From contig NZ_VIWX01000006.1 in the NCBI RefSeq assembly GCF_007829955.1, positions 186,001-250,000 of the forward strand: 64,000 nt of DNA, in the 5' to 3' direction. The stretch comes from Saccharopolyspora dendranthemae. GTDB lineage: Bacteria; Actinomycetota; Actinomycetes; Mycobacteriales; Pseudonocardiaceae. Position 1 is the stretch's first letter. Each line of letters starts with the position of its first letter. Below the pieces are notes generated by a model. It worked only from the letters and a program-made list of their open reading frames with translations. It was not told the origin of the DNA and ran no database searches. The position numbers and the translations under genes were made by a program. Shown piece by piece: positions 1-9,794 of the stretch.

Positions 1-80
1 ATGGACGCTCAACAATGGACGGTTTCGGTCCAGGACCGGCCGTCTTGGCGCGAAACCGCCAACCGGGAGTGGCGACGAGG

Positions 81-123
81 AAGGGCACCTCGCACGCACG
101 CGCGGTGAGAGCGAGGTGCCCTT
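81..123 (-). terminator. Hairpin terminator after the BMP lipoprotein gene
   Basis: A perfect 13-bp inverted repeat (81-93 pairing with 111-123, loop 94-110) lies 35 bases past the stop codon of the leftward lipoprotein gene. No T-run follows, as is usual in high-GC actinobacteria. Bases 1-80 at the window edge hold nothing I can call. Confidence 0.7.
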
Positions 124-157
124 CATCATCACTGCTCAGGCCGGAGGCCGCCGTGGA

Positions 158-1330
158 TCAGGGCTTGTCCGGGACCTGGATCTGACCGTTGGCGATCGCG
201 GCCTTGTAGGCGTCCAACGTGGGCTTGAGGTCGTCGATCTTGCCGCCCGAGGTCGAGTAGGTGACCCCGTCGATGGCGACGTCGAACTTCTTCGGCACCG
301 TGCTCAGGTCGTTGCGCGCGACGGCGGCGATGTAGTCGTAGACCGCCATGTCGATGCGCTTGAGCATCGAGCTGATGATGACGTCCTTGTACTCGGCCAC
401 GGTGGGCTGGTTGTACTGGTCGGAGTCGACCCCGATGGCCTGGGCGCCCGCGCCCTTGACCGCGCCGAACACGCCCTTACCGGAAGCGCCGGCCGCGTGG
501 TAGATCACGTCGGCGCCCGATTCCAGCTGGCCGGTGGCGACCTCGGAGCCCTTGTTCGGGTCCTGGAAGCCGCTGAAGTCCCCGGCCGGGGTGAGGTACT
601 TCTCCTCGATCTTGATGTTCGGGGCCGCGGCCTTCGCACCCGCCTCGAAACCGGCCTCGAACTTCTGGATCAGCGGTGTCTGCACGCCGCCGACGAACCC
701 GACGTGGCAGTTCTTCGACTTGTGCGCGGCCACCACACCGGCCAGGAAGGAGCCCTGCTCCTCGGCGAAGACCAGCGGTGTGACGTTCGGCAAGCCGTCG
801 ACCTGCTCGTCGATGATGGCGAACTTGGTCCCGGGGAACTCCGGGGCGACGATCTTGATGGCGTCCGCGTAGGCGTAGCCGACGGCGATGACGGGGTTGA
901 AGCCCTCGCGCGCGAGCTGGCGCAGCCGGGTCTGCTTGGCGTCCTCGGGCTCGCCCGCTCCGGCGTCGAGCTCCTTGGTCTCGCCCAGGCCCATCTCGGC
1001 CTTGGCGCGGTCCAGGCCCGCCACCGACGCGTCGTTGAACGAGGCGTCCCCGCGCCCCCCGATGTCGAAGGCCACTCCGACGCGCAACGCGCCGGCGCTG
1101 GGCGGCGGCTGCTGCTGGGCCGTCGAGCTGGGCGCTCCGGCGGCTCCGGCAGGCGGCGCGCTCAGCTGGCACGGTCCCGTCCCGCCACCGGCGCTGCTCC
1201 CACCGCCACCGGTGTCCTTCGCGCAGCCCGCCAGCGCCAAGGCACCGCTGAGCAGCAACGCGACCGTCGCGACGCTCCTGCGTCGCGTTCCGGCACCCGA
1301 GCGCCGTCCCTCTGTCGGCGTTCGCCGCAT
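158..1330 (-). CDS. BMP-family ABC transporter substrate-binding lipoprotein
   Basis: A 390-residue extracytoplasmic binding protein. The N-terminus has an arginine-rich segment, a hydrophobic stretch and the lipobox LAGC with the lipidated Cys at about residue 36, followed by a Gly/Ser linker. The mature part carries the BMP/Med signature (FDIGGRGDASFNDAS) and a two-lobe periplasmic-binding fold pattern. Characterised members bind purine nucleosides for import. The usual permease and ATPase genes are not adjacent in the window; they may lie to the left. The start is supported by AAAGGGGA about 8 bases upstream. A hairpin terminator follows. Specific ligand unknown. Confidence 0.88.
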   Translation of the reverse strand: MRRTPTEGRRSGAGTRRRSVATVALLLSGALALAGCAKDTGGGGSSAGGGTGPCQLSAPPAGAAGAPSSTAQQQPPPSAGALRVGVAFDIGGRGDASFNDASVAGLDRAKAEMGLGETKELDAGAGEPEDAKQTRLRQLAREGFNPVIAVGYAYADAIKIVAPEFPGTKFAIIDEQVDGLPNVTPLVFAEEQGSFLAGVVAAHKSKNCHVGFVGGVQTPLIQKFEAGFEAGAKAAAPNIKIEEKYLTPAGDFSGFQDPNKGSEVATGQLESGADVIYHAAGASGKGVFGAVKGAGAQAIGVDSDQYNQPTVAEYKDVIISSMLKRIDMAVYDYIAAVARNDLSTVPKKFDVAIDGVTYSTSGGKIDDLKPTLDAYKAAIANGQIQVPDKP

Positions 1331-1761
1331 GCCGTTCCCCTTTCGTTCGAGGCCACCGCGCTCCCCCGGCCGCGACCCCGGATCAGCGGGGCTCGGCGGC
1401 GTCGAACTCCAGATCCACTTTCGAGTGGATCTTCGTTCCGCGCGCGGTGCACGTCAGCCGGTGACGTGACTCTCGAAATTAAGGGTTGACGCTGCCGCTT
1501 GGGCATCGCTCGCGTGTCACGAAATGATTTCTTACTCGATTAACCGGTCCGGGCAGCTTGTCTGGTCGATCACAGACGGCTCGGGCGAGTAGGCCCCGGC
1601 GATTCCTCGGGTCTAGCATCCAATTCGTCAAGGCCCCAGTTCGTGGCCGGTGACGGGCGTGCACCCAACATCGCTTGGGACCAACTGCAACTCGGGGCCG
1701 GCCGCCCCTGTTCCCGAACGCGGGGCCGCCAGTCCACCAGCGAGGTTGGAGGCCTTCCACC
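1331..1761. other. Intergenic region between the divergent BMP gene and sdhC
   Basis: 431 bases without a convincing gene; the overlapping open frames here are out-of-frame extensions of the neighbours. It must carry promoters for both directions. The only structure I see is the small hairpin at 1411-1432. Confidence 0.5.
1411..1432 (-). promoter_or_regulatory. Small perfect hairpin upstream of the BMP gene
   Basis: AGATCCACT (1411-1419) and AGTGGATCT (1424-1432) form a 9-bp stem around a 4-base TTCG loop (CGAA on the minus strand), 81 bases upstream of the lipoprotein start. It could be an operator palindrome or a structure in the 5' UTR. Confidence 0.4.
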
Positions 1762-2196
1762 ATGGCCAGCACCACCGCCTCCGCGGCCGACGCTCCCACG
1801 CGCGCGGAACCCGTGCGCGCCAAGGGACGTCTCTACCGCGGCGATCTGGGCATGTGGTCGTGGGTGGCGCACCGGATCACGGGCGTGCTCACCTTCTTCT
1901 TCTTGTTCGTGCACGTCCTGGACACGGCGCTCGTCCGGGTATCGCCCAACGCGTACGACACGGTCATCGAGACCTACAAGCACCCACTGATGATCCTGTT
2001 CGAACTCGGGTTGCTGGCCGCAGTGCTCTTCCACGCGTTCAACGGCATCCGAGTCATGCTGGTCGACTTCTGGTCCAAGGGCACCCAGTACCAGAAGCCC
2101 ATGCTGTGGACCGTGCTCGTGCTCTGGCTGGTCCTGATGGTCCCGGCCGCGATCAGCATGCTCACCCGCGCCGTCACGGAAATCTTCGGGGGTTAA
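1762..2196 (+). CDS. sdhC: Succinate dehydrogenase cytochrome b556 subunit SdhC
   Basis: Membrane-anchor subunit of succinate:quinone oxidoreductase (complex II); it binds heme b and quinone together with SdhD. The 144-residue protein has three transmembrane helices and the family signature near residue 35 (WSWVAHRITGV), with the His of the first helix (FLFVHVLDTA) a likely heme ligand. I start at ATG 1762 because GGTTGGAGG sits about 10 bases upstream; an in-frame ATG at 1675 would add an unlikely 29-residue tail. First gene of sdhCDAB, 6 bases before sdhD. Confidence 0.94.
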   Translation: MASTTASAADAPTRAEPVRAKGRLYRGDLGMWSWVAHRITGVLTFFFLFVHVLDTALVRVSPNAYDTVIETYKHPLMILFELGLLAAVLFHAFNGIRVMLVDFWSKGTQYQKPMLWTVLVLWLVLMVPAAISMLTRAVTEIFGG

Positions 2197-2202
2197 GCGC
2201 CA

Positions 2203-2622
2203 ATGTCCGTCACCGACGCACCTCTCGCCGTGGAGAAGCCGCGCACCCCGAGCCGCCCCGCAGCGCGCCGCAGCAACTTCGAGCTCTACGCCTGGTTGTT
2301 CATGCGCCTGTCCGGTGTGGTCCTGCTGTTCCTGGTGCTGGGCCACGTGCTGATCATGCTGTTCCTGGACGGCGGCGTCCACAAGATCAACTTCGCCTTC
2401 GTGGCGGGTCGCTGGGCCTCCCCCTTCTGGCAGATGTGGGACCTGACGATGCTGTGGCTGGCCGGCCTGCACGGCGGCAACGGGCTTCGTACCGTCATCA
2501 ACGACTACTCCCGAAAAGACGGCACACGCTTCTGGCTGAAGATGCTGCTGTACGTCTCCGTCCTGCTGACCGTGGGTCTGGGCAGCTTCGTGATCTTCAC
2601 CTTCGACCCGAACATCGGCTAG
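2203..2622 (+). CDS. sdhD: Succinate dehydrogenase hydrophobic membrane anchor SdhD
   Basis: Second membrane anchor of complex II, 139 residues with three predicted transmembrane helices. An N-terminal polar segment is followed by FELYAWLFMRLSGVVLL, typical of the actinobacterial SdhD family; the His in LVLGHVLIM is the probable heme ligand. It lies 6 bases after sdhC and 70 bases before sdhA, so the four genes are probably one transcript. Confidence 0.93.
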   Translation: MSVTDAPLAVEKPRTPSRPAARRSNFELYAWLFMRLSGVVLLFLVLGHVLIMLFLDGGVHKINFAFVAGRWASPFWQMWDLTMLWLAGLHGGNGLRTVINDYSRKDGTRFWLKMLLYVSVLLTVGLGSFVIFTFDPNIG

Positions 2623-2692
2623 CGCCGCAGAGACCACAGCGTGGCGAGGCGACGCCGAACGCGGGCCCCCGCCACAGCCCGAGGAGGCGACC

Positions 2693-4482
<1,790 letters not shown>

Positions 4483-4483
<1 letters not shown>

Positions 4484-5268
4484 TGACTGCCGCCACCACA
4501 GAGAAGAACGCCACTCCCCTTCCCGATGACGCACCGCCGATCCCGGACGACGCGGTGATGGTCACGGTCAAGCTGCTCCGGTACAACCCGGAGCAGGACG
4601 AAGAGCCGCACTGGGAGTCGTACCGGATCCCGTCGCTGCCGTCGGACCGCGTGCTCAACCTGCTGCACTACATCAAGTGGTACGTCGACGGAACGCTCAC
4701 GTTCCGCCGGTCGTGCGCGCACGGCGTGTGCGGCTCGGACGCGATGCGGATCAACGGCGTCAACCGGCTGGCCTGCAAGGTCCTGATGAAGGACATGCTC
4801 AGCTCCAGCGGCGAGACCACGCTGACCATCGAGCCGATCAAGGGCCTTCCGCTGGAGAAGGACCTGATCGTCGACATGGAGCCGTTCTTCGAGGCCTACC
4901 GCGCGGTGCAGCCGTACCTGAAGACGACCGGCAACGAGCCGACCCGCGAGCGGATCCAGTCGGTCGCCGAGCGCGAGCGCTTCGACGACACCACCAAGTG
5001 CATCCTGTGCGCGGCGTGCACCACGTCGTGCCCGGTGTACTGGTCGGACGGCAACTACTTCGGCCCGGCCGCGATCGTCAACGCGCACCGGTTCATCTTC
5101 GACAGCCGCGACGAAGCCGCTGAGGAGCGCCTGGACATCCTCAACGACGTCGACGGCGTGTGGCGCTGCCGCACGACCTTCAACTGCACGGACGCCTGCC
5201 CGCGTGGCATCCAGGTCACCAAGGCGATCCAGGAGGTCAAGCGCGCCCTGATGTTCCGCCGCCGCTGA
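4483..5268 (+). CDS. sdhB: Succinate dehydrogenase iron-sulfur subunit SdhB
   Basis: Electron-transfer subunit of complex II, 261 residues. A ferredoxin-like N-terminal domain carries the [2Fe-2S] cysteines (SCAHGVCGSDA, then a later NRLAC). The C-terminal domain has CILCAACTTSCP and a CRTTFNCTDACPRG segment for the [4Fe-4S] and [3Fe-4S] clusters. It overlaps sdhA by one base and is the last gene of the operon; a strong hairpin starts 17 bases after its stop. Confidence 0.97.
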
Positions 5269-5284
5269 CCCGCAGCACCACCGC

Positions 5285-5325
5285 GACGACGGCGCCCGCC
5301 CCCATCGGGGACGGGCGCCGTCGTC
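5285..5325 (+). terminator. Terminator of the sdhCDAB operon
   Basis: A 19-bp stem (5285-5303 with 5307-5325, one C/A mismatch at 5299/5311) and a 3-base loop follow sdhB closely. Very stable GC-rich hairpin without a T-run. Confidence 0.8.
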
Positions 5326-5383
5326 CGTTCGAGCGACGAACGAGACCCGACCGGGGCACCTCGCTCGCGGAAACGTCACCAGG

Positions 5384-5453
5384 TCCCAGTTTTAGTCATA
5401 ACTGAGCCGACATTTCGGACATGATCATGGCTCGGTTTGGACTAAAACTGGGA
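5384..5453. repeat. 70-bp palindromic dispersed element, copy 1
   Basis: Ends are a perfect 14-bp inverted repeat, TCCCAGTTTTAGTC (5384-5397) and its complement (5440-5453). Inside, 5400-5408 pairs with 5429-5437 (one wobble), leaving a 20-base loop that contains GACATTTCGGACA. It lies between the convergent sdhB and SCO4848-type genes, after the sdhB hairpin. Its reverse complement matches copy 3 at 62570-62639 in 69 of 70 positions; copy 2 is at 33396-33465. Its AT-rich arms stand out from the GC-rich surroundings. Confidence 0.9.
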
Positions 5454-5485
5454 ACGCACCGCTCGGTCCGCCGTGAGCGCGGTGG

Positions 5486-5713
5486 TCACGTGCGCGTGGC
5501 TCGGTAGGCCTTCCACCCGAGGACTCCGATGATGGTGCCCAGGACGAGGGACACCACGGCGATGACCAGGTGGACGATCAGGTAGGCCGTGGGGCTGCCC
5601 TGCGCCCAGGATCGGTCGCTGTTCCAGATGTTGCGCATGAACGTCGGCCACAGGAAGTAGGACCAGACCCCGAAGGCCAGCAGGAACAGCGCAACTCGGC
5701 GAGAAATCGTCAC
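5486..5713 (-). CDS. SCO4848-family small membrane protein
   Basis: A 75-residue protein with two transmembrane helices (about 5-25 and 42-66), an Asn/Trp-containing extracytoplasmic loop (WNSDRSWAQGSP) and a basic tail. It matches my memory of the actinobacterial SCO4848 family, which sits between sdh and a D-Ala-D-Ala carboxypeptidase gene in Streptomyces, exactly as here. Function unknown. It is divergent from the carboxypeptidase gene with a 94-base gap. Confidence 0.82.
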   Translation of the reverse strand: MTISRRVALFLLAFGVWSYFLWPTFMRNIWNSDRSWAQGSPTAYLIVHLVIAVVSLVLGTIIGVLGWKAYRATRT

Positions 5714-5807
5714 GTTCCCGAGTATCCGCTGTTGCCGGGCTCACCCGGCCTCCCGGGGTCCGCCGACCCGGGAACGTTCATGGAGCCGACGCGTTAACCT
5801 CTTCCGT

Positions 5808-7097
5808 GTGCCTCCGCGTTCTCACCTCCCGACGAAATCCCGTGCGAAACCACCGTTTTGGCCGGTTTTCGCGGCGATGCTCGTCGCCCTGCCGCTGCTG
5901 ACCGCCGCGCCCGCCGCTGCTCAGCCACCCGCTTGCCCCAACGCCGAGGCACCACCGCCCGCCGTCGACACCTCCGAGGTGCCCGCGCCCGGCCAGCCCG
6001 CACCGACCCCGGTCCCGGTGCCCGAGACACCGGTGGGCGGCGACCGGATCGCCGACTGCGCGCTGCTGACCGCGCCGGACCGGACCGGACCGCCACCGGA
6101 CGTCGCCGCCTCCGCCGCCGGCTGGGTGCTGGCCGACCTGGACTCCGGCGAGATCCTGGCCGCCAAGGACGCCCACGCCCGGCAACGCCCGGCCTCCACC
6201 ATCAAGGTGCTCACCGCGCTGACCGCGCTGCGCGAGCTCAAGCTCGACGACACGCTGGTCGCCACCCAGGAGGACGCCAACCAGGAGGGCACCCGCATCG
6301 GCCTGCTGCCCGGGATGACCTACCGCGTCGGCGACGTGTTCCAGGCGATGCTGATGGGTTCCGGCAACGACGCCGCGCACGCGCTGGCCATGAAGATGGG
6401 CGGCGTCCCGGCGACGCTGGAGAAGATGAACCACCTGGCCGCCGAGATCGGCGCGCTGGACACCCGCGCTGCCACACCGTCCGGTCTGGACGGTCCGGGC
6501 ATGAGCACCTCCGCGTACGACCTGGCCACGATCTTCCGGCTGGCGATGCGCGAACCCGCCTTCGCCAACGCGATCGCCACCCCGATGATGTTGCTGCCCG
6601 GCGCGCCCGGCCAGCCGCCGTTCGAGCTGTGGAGCGACAACCAGGTCCTGCGCAACTACCCCGGCGGCCTCGGCGGCAAGACCGGGTTCACCGACGACGC
6701 CCGGCACACGTTCATCGGCTCCGCGCAGCGCGACGGACGCCGCCTGGTGGCGGTGATGATGCGCGGCGAGAACACCCCGGTGCGGCTGTCGCACCAGGCC
6801 ATGGCCCTGCTCGACCACGGGTTCTCGCTGCCCGGGGGCACCTCGGTCGGTCAGCTGGTGACGACCTCGCCGCGCGCTCCGGAAGCCGCCGTCCCCGCGG
6901 CGCGGGCCGGTGTGCCGCCGGAAGCGCAGGGCGTCGGCGTCCGCGACTCGTCGTTCTTCGGCACGATCACCGGGCCGCTGATCCTGCTCGCGATCGCGCT
7001 CGTCGCCGTGGCGACGGCCGTGCTCCTGCGCAGGCGCCGGGCGCAGCTCGCCCAAGCCCGACGCCAGGCGTCGGCCGAGAGCGCCGAGCACCCCTGA
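5808..7097 (+). CDS. Secreted, membrane-anchored D-alanyl-D-alanine carboxypeptidase (peptidase S11)
   Basis: Penicillin-binding low-molecular-mass carboxypeptidase that trims the terminal D-Ala of peptidoglycan stem peptides. The 429-residue protein has a signal peptide (cleavage near PAAAQP), a Pro-rich linker, then the S11 domain with SxxK in ASTIK (about residue 130), SGN (about 184) and KTG in GGKTGFTD (about 290). A C-terminal transmembrane helix ends in a basic LRRRRAQ tail, so it is anchored at both ends or retained by the C-terminus. GTG start. It converges on the YihY gene with a 9-base gap. Confidence 0.93.
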   Translation: MPPRSHLPTKSRAKPPFWPVFAAMLVALPLLTAAPAAAQPPACPNAEAPPPAVDTSEVPAPGQPAPTPVPVPETPVGGDRIADCALLTAPDRTGPPPDVAASAAGWVLADLDSGEILAAKDAHARQRPASTIKVLTALTALRELKLDDTLVATQEDANQEGTRIGLLPGMTYRVGDVFQAMLMGSGNDAAHALAMKMGGVPATLEKMNHLAAEIGALDTRAATPSGLDGPGMSTSAYDLATIFRLAMREPAFANAIATPMMLLPGAPGQPPFELWSDNQVLRNYPGGLGGKTGFTDDARHTFIGSAQRDGRRLVAVMMRGENTPVRLSHQAMALLDHGFSLPGGTSVGQLVTTSPRAPEAAVPAARAGVPPEAQGVGVRDSSFFGTITGPLILLAIALVAVATAVLLRRRRAQLAQARRQASAESAEHP

Positions 7098-7106
7098 TCG
7101 AGCGGC

Positions 7107-8138
7107 TCAGCCTCGGCCGGAGCCCCGCGATCTGCGCACCAGCCAGCCCGCGAGGGCTCCGAGGCCGAGCATGCCCGCCGCGGTGCGCATTCCCGCGCCG
7201 CGGCGGACCCGCACCGCCGGGCGGATGATGGCCGGCCCGGGAGCCGGGACCGCATCCGATTCGCGGTTCTCGGCCGATGACGCGGTCCAAGCGGTCACGA
7301 ACAGGATGAAGCGCGAGATCAGGTTCGCGAACACCAGCAGACCGAGGATCGGGCCGAACGCCGCACCGGCGGGCGAGTTCGTGACCGAGTTCAGGTAGAT
7401 CACGCCGACCTGCTTGAGGACCTCGAAGCCTAGGGCCGCGAACAACGCGCCCCACACGGCGCTGCGCAACGTCACCGGCTTGCGCGGCAGCCGCGACAGC
7501 ACCCACGTGAACACCAGCCACCCGGCCAGCAGCGACAGCAGGATCGACAGCACCCGCAGCACGACGCCCGCGAGGACGCTGCGCTCGAACCCCGCCGCGT
7601 CCAGCAGCAGGCTCCCGACGCCGCCGCCCAGCGCGCTGATGCCGAACGACAGCGCCATCGCCAGCCCGAGGCCGAGCAGCGACGCCAGGTCGGAGCCCAT
7701 CCTCTTGAGCATCGGCTGCGGTTCCGGGACCTGGGTCCACTGCGCGGTCAACGCCTCGCGCAGGTTGGTCATCCAACCCAGACCGGAGTACAGGGCCGTG
7801 AGCAGACCGATGATCCCGACCGCGCCCGCCTGCTTGATCGCCTGGTCGACGACGCGGTTGAGCATGTCGCTCAGCGCCGGGCTCGGCACCGCGGAGGTGA
7901 TCGAGTTCTTCAGGTTCGTCAGCATCTCGGGGTTGCCGCTCAGCACGAAACCGGCGACCGCGAAGGCGATCATCAGCAGCGGCACCAGGGCCAGCACGCT
8001 GAAGTAGGTGATCGCCGCGGCGTAGTAGTCGCCGTACTGCTGCTGGTAGCGGGCGGAGGCCCGGATCAGCCTGTCGAGCCATGCGTGCCGCTGCCGCAAC
8101 CTGTCCAGACGGCCAGGTTGGTCCTGTTGACCCGTCAT
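7107..8138 (-). CDS. YihY/BrkB-family inner membrane protein (first paralogue)
   Basis: A 343-residue polytopic membrane protein of the YihY/virulence factor BrkB family (historically and doubtfully called ribonuclease BN). It has the family start (YGDYYAAAITYFSVLALVPLLM) and about six hydrophobic segments, ending in a basic RRSRGSGRG tail. I start at ATG 8138 because GGGAGGTGCACC precedes it directly; the longer frame adds eight residues. Biochemical role not established. A second paralogue is at 43981-44913. Confidence 0.88.
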   Translation of the reverse strand: MTGQQDQPGRLDRLRQRHAWLDRLIRASARYQQQYGDYYAAAITYFSVLALVPLLMIAFAVAGFVLSGNPEMLTNLKNSITSAVPSPALSDMLNRVVDQAIKQAGAVGIIGLLTALYSGLGWMTNLREALTAQWTQVPEPQPMLKRMGSDLASLLGLGLAMALSFGISALGGGVGSLLLDAAGFERSVLAGVVLRVLSILLSLLAGWLVFTWVLSRLPRKPVTLRSAVWGALFAALGFEVLKQVGVIYLNSVTNSPAGAAFGPILGLLVFANLISRFILFVTAWTASSAENRESDAVPAPGPAIIRPAVRVRRGAGMRTAAGMLGLGALAGWLVRRSRGSGRG

Positions 8139-8200
8139 GGTGCACCTCCCACCCAACGGCACTCCCCCGAACGGTGGCAGGCTACCCGCAGTTGATCACC

Positions 8201-9244
8201 TCAGCGCAACGGAGACAGGAAACCCACCCGTTCGAACACCGTCTTCAGGGTCTGCGCGGAGACCTCGCGGGCCTTTTCCGCACCCCGGTGCAGAACCTTG
8301 TCCAGCTCGGCCGGATCGTCGAGGTAGGAGTTGACCTTCTCCTGCAGCGGCGTCACGAAGTCGACCACGACCTGGCCGAGCTCCTTCTTCAGGTCGCCGT
8401 ACCCGCGTCCCTCGTAGGAGGTTTCGAGTTCGGCGATGGTCTGGCCGGTCAGCGCTGAGTAGATCGCCAGCAGGTTGGAGATGCCGGGCTTCTCGTCGGC
8501 GTCGTAGCGGATCTCGCGGCCGGCGTCGGTGACGGCGGAGCGGATTTTCTTCGCCGAGCGCTTCGGGTCCTCCATCAGCTCGATCACGCCGCTGGGCACC
8601 GACTTGCTCATCTTGGCGGTCGGGTCCTGCAGGTCGTAGATCTTGGCAGTGTCCTTGGGGATGTGCGCCGCCGGAATGGTGAAGGACTTGCCGAAGCGGG
8701 AGTTGAAGCGCTGCGCGAGGTTGCGGGTGAGCTCCAGGTGCTGGCGCTGGTCCTCGCCGACCGGGACCGCGTCCGCCTGGTAGAGCAGGATGTCCGCGGC
8801 CTGCAGCACCGGGTAGGTGAACAGCCCGACGCTGACGTGGTCGGCCTCCTGGCGGGACGACTTGTCCTTGAACTGTGTCATCCGGCCGGCTTCACCGAAC
8901 CCGGCCATGCACTCCAGGATCCAGGAGAGCTGCGCGTGCTCGGGCACGTGGCTCTGCACGAACAGGGCCGAGCGGTCGGGGTCGACGCCGAGGGCGAGCA
9001 ACTGGGCCGCGGAGACCCGGGTGCGCTTCCGGAGCAGTTCCGGGTCCTGCTCGACGGTGATCGCGTGCAGGTCGACGACGCTGTAGAAGCACTCGTAGGT
9101 GTCCTGCATGGTGACCCATTCCCGCAGGGCGCCGAGGTAGTTGCCGAGGTGGAACGAGTCGGCCGTCGGCTGGATCCCGGAGAGGACGCGGGGCCGGGCC
9201 TCGGGCTGCTCACTGGTCTGGGTTGCGGGGCTGTCGCTGCTCAC
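8201..9244 (-). CDS. trpS: Tryptophanyl-tRNA synthetase
   Basis: Class I aminoacyl-tRNA synthetase charging tRNA-Trp. From GTG 9244 the protein is 347 residues, the usual TrpS length; the frame is open further upstream but that extension is Ser/Arg-rich and looks non-coding. Seen: the HIGH-type motif HLGN (32-35) and the AKMSKS signature near residue 210, plus the TrpS-typical SGIQPTADSFHLGNYLG segment. Gene order YihY-trpS is common in actinobacteria. Confidence 0.95.
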   Translation of the reverse strand: MSSDSPATQTSEQPEARPRVLSGIQPTADSFHLGNYLGALREWVTMQDTYECFYSVVDLHAITVEQDPELLRKRTRVSAAQLLALGVDPDRSALFVQSHVPEHAQLSWILECMAGFGEAGRMTQFKDKSSRQEADHVSVGLFTYPVLQAADILLYQADAVPVGEDQRQHLELTRNLAQRFNSRFGKSFTIPAAHIPKDTAKIYDLQDPTAKMSKSVPSGVIELMEDPKRSAKKIRSAVTDAGREIRYDADEKPGISNLLAIYSALTGQTIAELETSYEGRGYGDLKKELGQVVVDFVTPLQEKVNSYLDDPAELDKVLHRGAEKAREVSAQTLKTVFERVGFLSPLR

Positions 9245-9287
9245 GGAGCTGATTCTCGCAAGCGCCGCCCCGCCCGCGGGACCGGGT

Positions 9288-9509
9288 TCAACCCTTGCGC
9301 TGGTTCTCCGGCTGGATCTTCTTCTTGCGGAAGACGCCGACGACCATCCCGGCGACACCGAGGACGACGGCGCTGAGCCCGACGGAGCCGAGCGAGTCCA
9401 CCGTCGGCGCGGCGACGATGACGGCTGCGGACTGAGCTTCGGCGAGACCCGTCGTGATCGGCATCAGCGCCGCCACGAGGGCGCCGGGTGCGGACACTCG
9501 CCTGATCAC
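9288..9509 (-). CDS. Putative small exported or membrane protein
   Basis: From GTG 9509 the frame gives 73 residues: a basic start, a hydrophobic signal-like segment ending near AEAQS, then a second hydrophobic helix (GLSAVVLGVAGMVVGVF) followed by RKKK. That hydrophobic-plus-basic end is typical of a real small membrane protein and unlikely by chance. No good ribosome-binding site is visible and the frame stays open upstream to 9644, so the start is uncertain. It lies 43 bases before trpS in the same direction. Function unknown. Confidence 0.45.
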   Translation of the reverse strand: MIRRVSAPGALVAALMPITTGLAEAQSAAVIVAAPTVDSLGSVGLSAVVLGVAGMVVGVFRKKKIQPENQRKG

Positions 9510-9794
9510 GCGAGATATTCGGCTACGCAAGAGCGTGCCTCCCTGCGGAAGTTGACCCCTTCGGGGCCCTCTACTCGTGTGGTCCGGTGGCGGACAGTAC
9601 CGACCGCCCGTTGCGATCGCGGTTGCCTTGCGTAAACCAACCACGACAGGGTGATCATATTTTCCGGAACCGAGCGACTTCCCAGGGGGAGTTGATCACG
9701 GACTTCGCAGGTGAGCGGTGGAGCCGACGGCCAGTCGGCCCCACCAAGCGTCACCTAGTGAGCTGAATAACACTCAATCGGAGTAATCAGCTCC

